Positions 1-5,394 of a DNA stretch of 8,088 bases are shown piece by piece. The stretch lies in the NCBI GenBank assembly GCA_003354055.1, contig PIVQ01000301.1, positions 1-8,088 on the forward strand. The letters are read 5' to 3'. Numbering within the stretch: position 1 is the first letter of the stretch; each line of letters opens with the position of its first letter. The translations under genes and the position numbers were made by a program. The DNA is from Desulfobacteraceae bacterium. Lineage in GTDB: Bacteria > Desulfobacterota > Desulfobacteria > Desulfobacterales > Desulfobacteraceae. The notes under the pieces are model-generated. The model worked only from the letters and a program-made list of their open reading frames with translations, was not told the origin of the DNA and did no database searches.

Positions 1-264
1 CCCACCCCTATCCGGATTTTTCTTAACTCCGGCGGCTGAGGCGGCCCTTCCCTTGCTATGGCTCTGGATGAGCCTAAAGATACTGACGATTCTTTTGATA
101 TTAAAGGTCTTAAATTTGTTGTGGATAAAGAGTTTATGGAAAAAGCCGAAACAATCAAGATTGATTTCACCGGAATGGGATTTCACCTTGATTCAAATAT
201 CGACCTGGGACAGGGCGGTGGATGCGGCGGATGCGGCGAAAGCGGCGGTTCCTGCGGCGACTAA
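1..264 (+). CDS. HesB/IscA-like selenoprotein, 3' part (5' end outside window; TGA at 37-39 read as Sec)
   Basis: The plus frame is open from base 1 to the TAA at 262-264 except for one TGA at 37-39. Translated through, it gives 87 residues with the family pattern PIRIFLNSGG-U-GGPSLAMALDEP, then a FVVDKE segment and a Cys-rich tail (GGGCGGCG, then SCGD). From memory of the IscA/HesB family, relatives read roughly RIYLxxGGCSGPxLALALDEP, so the TGA replaces the first conserved Cys, and strong similarity continues on both sides. A hairpin fitting the bacterial SECIS pattern follows. IscA-type proteins bind iron or Fe-S clusters through three cysteines and take part in Fe-S cluster assembly or transfer in the cytoplasm; the exact role of Sec-containing HesB-like members is not settled. 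The ATG at 58 is not the true start: it lies inside the conserved core and would drop the N-terminal beta strands. The real start is left of the window. Confidence 0.85.
40..74 (+). promoter_or_regulatory. Putative bacterial SECIS element
   Basis: Directly after the TGA codon, bases 60-64 (GGCTC) pair perfectly with 70-74 (GAGCC), leaving a 5-nt loop TGGAT. The loop begins 25 nt after the TGA and has G as its second base. Bacterial SECIS elements typically have an apical loop about 16-37 nt after the UGA with a G in its first two positions; they recruit SelB with Sec-tRNA. The stem is short and its lower part (40-59) does not pair clearly, so the fold is a prediction. Confidence 0.65.
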
Positions 265-290
265 CCCCAGCGACGATTAGGAATCGTTAC

Positions 291-387
291 AAAATAACTT
301 GATCTAAATACCCTGAAGGGCAGAAACTTGTTTCCAAAACCCCTTAAACGACTGGGTATTTTGAAAACACAAAGATCAAGTAATTTT
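291..387. repeat. ~97-nt nested imperfect inverted repeat / possible structured RNA
   Basis: Outer arms 291-305 and 373-387 are complementary over 15 positions with one mismatch (core ACTTGATCT / AGATCAAGT). Directly inside, 306-313 (AAATACCC) pairs with 354-361 (GGGTATTT), leaving an 11-nt bulge on the right side. Further in, 316-320 (AAGGG) pairs with 341-345 (CCCTT), and GAAA/TTTC (323-326, 331-334) forms a small tip hairpin. The pairs are nested and cover nearly the whole element. It lies 26 bp after the selenoprotein stop and before the terminator, so it is probably in that gene's 3' UTR. It could be a small palindromic repeat (REP- or MITE-like) or a structured RNA; one copy cannot decide. 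A short separate dyad (ACGATT/AATCGT, 273-287) precedes it. Confidence 0.5.
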
Positions 388-421
388 GGAGCCGATCCTT
401 AGATGATTTAAGTCATTTAAT

Positions 422-461
422 AAAAAGGTGTCCTGCAAGATATTGCAGTGACACCTTTTTT
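422..461. terminator. Bidirectional intrinsic terminator
   Basis: A near-perfect hairpin: 422-438 (AAAAAGGTGTCCTGCAA) pairs with 443-460, with loop GATA at 439-442 and a single bulged T at 449. The A-run on the left arm and T-run on the right arm, followed by more T-rich sequence up to about 471, give a U-tract in both reading directions. It lies between two convergent genes and so probably ends transcription of the selenoprotein gene on plus and the exonuclease gene on minus. Confidence 0.9.
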
Positions 462-494
462 ATTTGTTTTTACCGGAAGGCATTATTTTTTGTT

Positions 495-1322
495 TTACCT
501 GAAGGCAAAAGCAGAAGGTCTGAGTTGATCCACAAGACGCAGGTCCGGTGAAAAGGGGTTTTCTACAGGAGACGGCTCAGGCAGAATATTTTGAAACCCC
601 ATTGCTGTTAGATTCATATTGTACGCCCTGACCATAAGTGTCTCAAGATTGATCACATCTTCTATGTTATAGGCCAGCAGGGTGTCAAGGGCTCTGGGGT
701 TCCCTGTATTACAATACTCCTGCCATAGAACAATGGCAAAACTGCCGTCCACACCATCAAGATCCCCCCGGTCAATCCCCATGGCTTTTTCACAGCGCTT
801 TAACCCTCCTTTGAACCCTAAACCGCTTAATACGTATCTCAGGTCTATGTGGGCCTGATCCAGAGGACAGTTCATGCGGGCTCTGATAAAGGGTAAATCA
901 AAGGTTTTTCCGTTATAGGTGATAATAAGCCCATAGGCCTGGATATCTGTTGCAAACTGATCCAGATTGTCTCCCTGTACATAATGACGAACCGATGTGC
1001 CGTCATACAGGGCAATTGTTGTGATTTTATCCCATGGTGAGAGACCTGTGGTTTCAATATCCAGAAAAACAGCTGTTTGTCTGAAGTGTTTGAACAATCT
1101 GTACTGTTGTCCTGCAGGCAAGGTGGATGCGAAGTAGGTGGCATCTCCGAGTGCCAGCCTGTTCAAAGACTCAAGGATTCCAGCGCAGATTCTCTCGTTT
1201 TTTAGGCCGGGTTTATCAAGTTTTCTCAGGGCATCCTTCCAGGTTAAAATCCCCTTTTCCCAAAGTTTTTGTTCGGTTGCAGGTCCGACTCCCGGCAAGT
1301 GGCAGAATGTATGTTCAAGCAT
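495..1322 (-). CDS. YprB-type ribonuclease H-like 3'-5' exonuclease with N-terminal helix-hairpin-helix
   Basis: 275 residues. Residues 8-32 (HLPGVGPATEQKLWEKGI and following) look like a helix-hairpin-helix that binds DNA non-specifically. Residues 85-235 form an RNase H-like/DEDD exonuclease domain: motif I is FLDIETTGLS (D88, E90), motif II is ITYNGKTFDLPF (D142), D160 lies in the HIDLRY segment, and the last motif is LAYNIEDVINLE with Y218 and D222, the Y-x3-D spacing of DEDDy enzymes. All four acidic residues needed for two-metal catalysis seem present. This fits the YprB/RNase_H_2 group of predicted exonucleases, whose physiological substrate is poorly known. The ATG at 1320-1322 (minus) is preceded by AGGAAAAAAT, an acceptable Shine-Dalgarno site. 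The gene stands alone: it converges on the selenoprotein gene and diverges from the lipoprotein gene. Family placement is solid; the cellular role is inference. Confidence 0.85.
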   Translation of the reverse strand: MLEHTFCHLPGVGPATEQKLWEKGILTWKDALRKLDKPGLKNERICAGILESLNRLALGDATYFASTLPAGQQYRLFKHFRQTAVFLDIETTGLSPWDKITTIALYDGTSVRHYVQGDNLDQFATDIQAYGLIITYNGKTFDLPFIRARMNCPLDQAHIDLRYVLSGLGFKGGLKRCEKAMGIDRGDLDGVDGSFAIVLWQEYCNTGNPRALDTLLAYNIEDVINLETLMVRAYNMNLTAMGFQNILPEPSPVENPFSPDLRLVDQLRPSAFAFR

Positions 1323-1477
1323 ATTTTTTCCTAAACCAGTTAAAGTTTGGCTTCTTATACCCCGAATTGTTAAAAGAAAACAGGGGATAAATTAACTCTC
1401 CCCCGGCTTGACCCGCATAAACGGTCATGATAGCCTTGTTAATACAATTATCGAACTTTTATTTTTGGGAAAATGCC
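1323..1477. promoter_or_regulatory. Divergent intergenic region with weak promoter candidates
   Basis: This 155-bp gap separates the starts of the minus-strand exonuclease gene and the plus-strand lipoprotein gene, so it should carry both promoters. On minus, TATAAG (1359-1354) is a possible -10 box without a convincing -35. On plus, TTGACC (1408-1413) is a possible -35, but the hexamer 17 bp downstream (TAGCCT) is poor. A small dyad, TATACCCC/GGGGATA (about 1356-1389, 19-bp gap), lies between them. None of these is strong enough to assign firmly. Confidence 0.25.
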
Positions 1478-2377
1478 ATGTGCCGACAGAGCAATGAAAG
1501 ATCTCCTGTAAGTTGTTGGGCGAAATCGAGCAGTACGTTCCTTGTTTTTCTTATGTTATTTTCGGTATTCGGCTTATTGGGATGCGGAGAAAAGGAAAAG
1601 GGGGATGATCAACTGGTGCTCGGAAACTGGACCCAATACAGGAACAGGGCCTATATCCTTTTGGTCATCCTGCCCAAGGGTACCTGGAGTTCATCTGTGA
1701 GAATTGCAGATGCCACCTCAAAAATCGTCAGCTCCAAGGGGAATGCAACCGGCTCCTGGCACATGGAAGAGGGGCAGCTTATTTTTACGGTTGTTGAATC
1801 CGATATTGAGGAAATCTGGGAGAAAAACGATACAAGTTTTTTTGAAATTGTGGAACTGGGTGAGCGGCTTATGCTGCTCAAAGAAGAAAGCGGCCGGGTG
1901 GCGGAGTGGAAAAAAACAAGTAGCCGGCAAGGGGCCGATGTTGAAGAGGAGCTGGCAAAAGTAATTTCCATGGCCCCTTATACGGTGAACCTGAATAAAA
2001 ACAGTTCCAATGCCCAGGATCGTTATCTTTGCCTGAACATGCAACTGGTGCTCAAAGAGCTCATGCCGGACCAAAAAATTCCTGATTTCCACCCCAGAGC
2101 CAGGGATGCTGCCATTATTTTTTTAAGTTCCCTGGTATTCGGGGATGTGGAAAACTTTGAAAAAATTAAAGAGCAGAAAATGAAACTGGTGGATGTACTC
2201 AATCCTTACATGGATGGATTTATTAAGGATATTGAGATCGAGCAAGTGATTATTGCCACCTCGATAACCAAGGTGGAAGAGTTTATCATAGAGCACACCA
2301 TTGGCAAAGAAGAGGAAGAAGGGGAGGCCGGAGGAGAGGGCGGCCAGAAGAAGGAAGCCGCTGATAAAGACGCCTAA
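1478..2377 (+). CDS. Lipoprotein with a FliL-like C-terminal domain
   Basis: The ATG at 1478 is preferred over the one at 1427: it has GGGA 8 bp upstream and gives a normal lipoprotein signal peptide, with positive n-region (R4, R9, K17), hydrophobic stretch FLVFLMLFSVFG, and lipobox LLGC with Cys36 as lipidation site. The result is 299 residues. Residues about 45-146 form a small beta-rich domain (GNWTQYRN ... KGTW ... ATGSWHMEEGQLIF) resembling lipocalin-like tests of the form 'G-W-x-leu-x-G-x-L'; I cannot name it. Residues about 163-272 resemble the FliL periplasmic domain: YTVNLN, a RYLCLNMQLVL strand, ARDAAIIFLSSLVFGDVENFEKIKEQKMKLVDVLN, and a VIIATSI end strand. FliL proper is an inner-membrane protein next to the flagellar stator; here the anchor is a lipid and no flagellar gene is nearby. 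The last ~25 residues are Glu/Gly/Lys rich. The gene end overlaps thiN by 4 bp. Lipoprotein call firm; FliL relation likely; function unknown. Confidence 0.75.
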   Translation: MCRQSNERSPVSCWAKSSSTFLVFLMLFSVFGLLGCGEKEKGDDQLVLGNWTQYRNRAYILLVILPKGTWSSSVRIADATSKIVSSKGNATGSWHMEEGQLIFTVVESDIEEIWEKNDTSFFEIVELGERLMLLKEESGRVAEWKKTSSRQGADVEEELAKVISMAPYTVNLNKNSSNAQDRYLCLNMQLVLKELMPDQKIPDFHPRARDAAIIFLSSLVFGDVENFEKIKEQKMKLVDVLNPYMDGFIKDIEIEQVIIATSITKVEEFIIEHTIGKEEEEGEAGGEGGQKKEAADKDA

Positions 2378-3009
2378 TCCATTGATTTTGTGACAAGGAT
2401 AAGCCCTGTGTCAATTTTTATTAGGGCGGTTGATTCTGCAAAACAATTGCTGATTCCCAAAGTTGTTCCCTGCACTAATGTTTTATTTGTCAATGGGTAT
2501 TCTAAGCCCTCTAAGGTCAGTCCTGTGACCTTCTCCGATACAGGTATCACCGACAGCAGTTCCCCGGGGGAACCTTGGATGGTTATTTCAGAATCGACCA
2601 GATAAATTTCATTATGGGAATCCATGATTCTGCCCTTAATACCTAAGGCCAGAATAGTGCGAAGCAAAAAAATATTGGCCAGGGTATGATCCAGCCTTTG
2701 GCCGGTTACCCCAAGTAATATGATTTCAGTACTTCCCTGACCAACGGCATAGTGAATACACAACTCGGTGTCGGTTTGATCCTTTCGGGTCGGAAAGGTG
2801 TGTATGGGGACTTTTTTTGATGTAAAAAAAACTTTGGCTTCGGAGCTGATGGAATCTAAGTCTCCAATGATCGCATGGGGGCAGATATTCAGTTCATGAA
2901 GATGAACAGCACCTCCGTCTGCCGCAAGGATCAGGTCTGCCGTGTTGAGTTCGGACAAGATCATCCGGGTTGGACTAAAGCTGCCGTTTGCCACAATAAT
3001 TGATTTCAT
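2374..3009 (-). CDS. thiN: Thiamine diphosphokinase
   Basis: 211 residues, the usual length. The enzyme transfers pyrophosphate from ATP to thiamine, making thiamine diphosphate in the cytoplasm, typically from salvaged vitamin. Visible family motifs in order: AADGGA (29-34), IGDLDS (48-53), KDQTDTELCI (76-85) and GVTGQRLDHTLAN (100-112), which together form the nucleotide and Mg-binding catalytic domain; the C-terminal half (about 135-211) is the beta-rich thiamine-binding domain with GTTLGISN (181-188). All key acidic residues are present. The ATG start has only a weak upstream purine stretch (CAAGA). The stop TAG overlaps the lipoprotein stop on the other strand. Upstream it faces the lptF promoter. 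No TPP riboswitch is visible in the short leader. Function is well supported by motifs. Confidence 0.93.
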   Translation of the reverse strand: MKSIIVANGSFSPTRMILSELNTADLILAADGGAVHLHELNICPHAIIGDLDSISSEAKVFFTSKKVPIHTFPTRKDQTDTELCIHYAVGQGSTEIILLGVTGQRLDHTLANIFLLRTILALGIKGRIMDSHNEIYLVDSEITIQGSPGELLSVIPVSEKVTGLTLEGLEYPLTNKTLVQGTTLGISNCFAESTALIKIDTGLILVTKSMD

Positions 3010-3049
3010 TAATCTTGAATATCAGAAAAAAAAAGGATTGAAAACCGGT

Positions 3050-3078
3050 ATTATGGGGATATTCACACATCCTGTCTT
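3050..3078 (-). promoter_or_regulatory. Possible thiN promoter
   Basis: On the minus strand AAGACA (3078-3073) and CATAAT (3055-3050) are separated by 17 bp, a plausible sigma70 pair. It would start transcription about 35 nt before the thiN ATG. The leader includes a run of nine T bases on the minus strand. The -35 match is only moderate. Confidence 0.35.
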
Positions 3079-3105
3079 GACACCCGGGCCCGGAGTTTAT
3101 ATTTT
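3077..3105 (+). promoter_or_regulatory. sigma70-type promoter of the lptF-lptG-waaA-lpxK-waaF operon
   Basis: A perfect TTGACA at 3077-3082 is followed after exactly 17 bp by TATTTT at 3100-3105. Transcription would begin near 3111-3113, immediately before the lptF ATG at 3114, leaving almost no leader. The spacer contains a perfect 10-bp GC palindrome, CCGGGCCCGG (3084-3093), which may be chance or an operator half. The -35 overlaps the candidate -35 of thiN on the other strand. Confidence 0.6.
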
Positions 3106-3113
3106 CCCATGCA

Positions 3114-4307
3114 ATGATGCCTTTTAAACGAATTAATACATATATATTTTTAGAGCTTGTTCCGCCCTTTGCCATCAGCCTGTTTTTTTTGACTTTTGTT
3201 TTTCTGATGACCAGGATTCCGGAGATCACCAACATGGTGGTCAACTATAATACTGATGTCACAGATATCCTGATGTTGATCGGCTTTACAATCCCTCGGT
3301 TCATGGAATTTACCATTCCCATGTCAGCCATGATTTCCATTCTTCTGACCTTTATGCGCATGTCAGGGGAAAACGAGATTGTAGCATTGAAAGGGGCTGG
3401 CGTGTCTCTGTATAAATTATTACCCCCGGTTTTGATCTTTGCGCTCCTTGCAACGATTTTAAATTTGTGGGTGACGGTATACGGGGTGTCCTGGGGCAAA
3501 CTTTCACTTAAAAAGAAAAGTATTGAAATTGCCAGATCAAGTATTGACGCGGCTCTTCAGGAGAGGCAATTCAACTCCCAGCTCACTGATATCATGATTT
3601 ATGTCTCCTATGTGGATATGAAAACACGGGACCTGAAAGATGTATTTATAGAAGACCGGCGGACCCCCGGGGTGATTTCAATTTCAGTGGCGCCCAAAGG
3701 CAAATTGATTCGCCAGGATGATGAAAAGGTGTATACCATAAGGCTGTACGATGGGATGATAAATCAGGTCAACTCTGATGACAACAATGTGACCAATATT
3801 AATTTTGGTCATTATGACATCAATATTGACCTGATGAGTATGCAAAAAGGGGGATCCAAAAAGCTGCGCAAGGATCTGGATGAGCTATCCCTTCACGAAC
3901 TGGTCCAGCATATCAAGGCCGGGATTAAAAATCCGGCCCGTCGAAGCGAAGCCCTGATGGTGCTCCATGAAAAATTTTCCATTCCTTTTGCCTGCCTTTC
4001 GCTGGGGCTCCTGGCCTTTCCCCTTGGGATCCAGTCCAACTCTTTGAGACGGTCTTCGGGGTTCAGTATGGGAATATTTTTCTTTTTGCTCTACTATTTT
4101 CTGCTGGCCGCCGGCTGGTCTGCCGGAGAAACCGGGCATTACCCGCCTTTTATCGGGATGTGGCTGCCCAATGTGGTCATGGGGGTTGCCGGCGTCTATC
4201 TGCTGGTTCGAAATGCCAAGGAAAAACCGGTCCGTCTGCCACGGGTGGTCCGGCAGGGCATCGATGTTGTCCGCAAACGATTTAAAAAAAGTGTTGATAC
4301 CCCATGA
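3114..4307 (+). CDS. lptF: LPS export ABC transporter permease LptF
   Basis: 397 residues of the YjgP/YjgQ family. LptF pairs with LptG and the ATPase LptB (not in the window) to extract LPS from the outer leaflet of the inner membrane and pass it to the Lpt bridge. The protein shows the family layout: three N-terminal membrane segments (about 12-34, 52-80, 101-124), a periplasmic beta-jellyroll region (about 130-285), and three C-terminal segments (about 291-307, 318-335, 347-365). The conserved cytoplasmic stretch GENEIVALKGAGVS (85-98), the likely contact with LptB, and HEKFSIPFACLSLGLLAFPLG (285-305) support the call. The C-terminal tail is basic (KKPVRLP-like, then RKRFKKS). Of the two members it is called LptF because it comes first, the usual order. 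The ATG at 3114 is followed by a second ATG and has no Shine-Dalgarno site. It is the first gene of the operon and overlaps lptG by ATGA. Confidence 0.9.
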   Translation: MMPFKRINTYIFLELVPPFAISLFFLTFVFLMTRIPEITNMVVNYNTDVTDILMLIGFTIPRFMEFTIPMSAMISILLTFMRMSGENEIVALKGAGVSLYKLLPPVLIFALLATILNLWVTVYGVSWGKLSLKKKSIEIARSSIDAALQERQFNSQLTDIMIYVSYVDMKTRDLKDVFIEDRRTPGVISISVAPKGKLIRQDDEKVYTIRLYDGMINQVNSDDNNVTNINFGHYDINIDLMSMQKGGSKKLRKDLDELSLHELVQHIKAGIKNPARRSEALMVLHEKFSIPFACLSLGLLAFPLGIQSNSLRRSSGFSMGIFFFLLYYFLLAAGWSAGETGHYPPFIGMWLPNVVMGVAGVYLLVRNAKEKPVRLPRVVRQGIDVVRKRFKKSVDTP

Positions 4308-5383
4308 TGAAGTGCCTGCACCGATACTGGCTCAAGGAATTTTCAAAATTCTTTATTATGATCCAGACAATGATTCTGGTTCTGTTTGTGTTTATCGACT
4401 ATCTGTCCCGGATGGATAATTTTCTTCAATCCGACGTAACCCTGGCCAGAGGATTGTGGTATGTGTTGCTTAAATTGCCTTTCATGTTTGTTCAACTCAC
4501 ACCTGCCAGTCTGCTTTTGGCCGTTATTGCGGCATTCGGTATCATGAACAGAAATGCTGAGCTCACCGCTTTGAAGTCGTCGGGAATATCCGTTTACTTC
4601 CTTGTAAAACCAGCCCTTCTGGCAGGGGTGGTGCTGGCCGGCGTCATGTTTCTCATGGGGGAAACTCTGATACCGATTTCCATGTCCAAGGCCAATCATA
4701 TCAGATATCAAGAGATGGCAACCGGGACCAAGGTCTCCCTGGGCCGTAAAGATATCTGGATTAAATCCGGCAATGACTTGGTTCATATCAATTTTTTTGA
4801 TCCGGTTCAAAAGCGGGTGGCCGGTATTACATCCACCACTATGGGAGAAGGTTTTCGGATTGTCTACCGTATGGATGCCCGTGACGGATGGTATGAAAAC
4901 GGGCTCTGGCTTTTTGAAGGGGTGACCGAGCAGGTATATGATCCTGAAAAAGACGATTATGATATCACTATTTTGCCCAGAAAGATTCTCGAGACTAAAC
5001 TCAACCCCGAAGATCTTGGGCATGTGGCTCTGAAATCCAATGAAATGAGCTATTCAGAACTACGGGAGTATGTAAAGAAGGTCACATCCGAAGGCTATGA
5101 TGCCACCACCTATAAGGTGGATATGAATGGGAAGCTGGCCTTTCCCTTTATCTGTGTCATCATGGCGCTTACCGGTGCTGCCACCGGTATGCGGTCCTTT
5201 GTAAAAAACAATTTGCCTGTGGCCATTGCCGTTGGTGTGGTGATTTGCTTTTTATACTGGTTCATGTTCGGATTTTCCATTTCTCTGGGGTATGCTAAAA
5301 TTTTACCCCCCTTGGTTGCTGCCTGGGTGGGGAACCTTATCTTTCTCTGTCTTGGATCCATCTATTTAATCAATACGGAATAG
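4304..5383 (+). CDS. lptG: LPS export ABC transporter permease LptG
   Basis: 359 residues, the typical LptG length. Layout: membrane segments at about 17-36, 60-81 and 101-121, a periplasmic beta-jellyroll region (about 130-275; includes IWIKSGNDLVHINFFDP and DGWYENGLWLFEGV), and segments at about 278-296, 304-325 and 333-356. The NAELTALKSSGIS stretch (84-96) is the conserved coupling region, and KLAFPFICVIMALTGAATGMR (277-297) is the conserved fourth segment. It forms the heterodimer with LptF. Its ATG overlaps the lptF stop (ATGA at 4304-4307), no Shine-Dalgarno site is seen, and so translation is probably coupled to lptF. The waaA start follows 11 bp after the stop. Assignment of G versus F rests on gene order and on its closer look to LptG; the family itself is certain. 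Confidence 0.9.
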   Translation: MMKCLHRYWLKEFSKFFIMIQTMILVLFVFIDYLSRMDNFLQSDVTLARGLWYVLLKLPFMFVQLTPASLLLAVIAAFGIMNRNAELTALKSSGISVYFLVKPALLAGVVLAGVMFLMGETLIPISMSKANHIRYQEMATGTKVSLGRKDIWIKSGNDLVHINFFDPVQKRVAGITSTTMGEGFRIVYRMDARDGWYENGLWLFEGVTEQVYDPEKDDYDITILPRKILETKLNPEDLGHVALKSNEMSYSELREYVKKVTSEGYDATTYKVDMNGKLAFPFICVIMALTGAATGMRSFVKNNLPVAIAVGVVICFLYWFMFGFSISLGYAKILPPLVAAWVGNLIFLCLGSIYLINTE

Positions 5384-5394
5384 CGCCTCGATCC

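Noticed and set aside
37..39. The TGA as a nonsense mutation making a pseudogene
   Set aside because: No other damage is visible in the frame, the position matches the metal-binding Cys, and a SECIS-like hairpin follows. A sequencing or true mutation cannot be fully excluded but is less likely.
58..264. A separate 68-residue gene starting at the ATG at 58
   Set aside because: It is the downstream half of the HesB-like reading frame; the conserved core extends upstream through the TGA, and no Shine-Dalgarno site precedes this ATG.
1127..1395. Two plus-strand ORFs of about 85 codons opposite the 5' part of the exonuclease gene
   Set aside because: They are shadows with Phe/Leu/Ser-rich, motif-free products; the minus-strand gene has intact catalytic motifs here.
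1651..2092. Two overlapping minus-strand ORFs opposite the lipoprotein gene
   Set aside because: They have low-complexity Ser/Pro- and Phe-rich products typical of antisense translation, whereas the plus frame has a signal peptide and a domain match.
3010..3049. A TPP riboswitch upstream of thiN
   Set aside because: The region before the gene is only about 100 bp, shared with the lptF promoter, and shows none of the conserved THI-box sequence (CUGAGA ... ACCUGA).
4343..5023. A 226-residue minus-strand ORF opposite lptG
   Set aside because: It is an antisense shadow of a clear membrane-protein gene; the product is rich in His, Gln and Asn with no coherent domain, and no start signal is visible.
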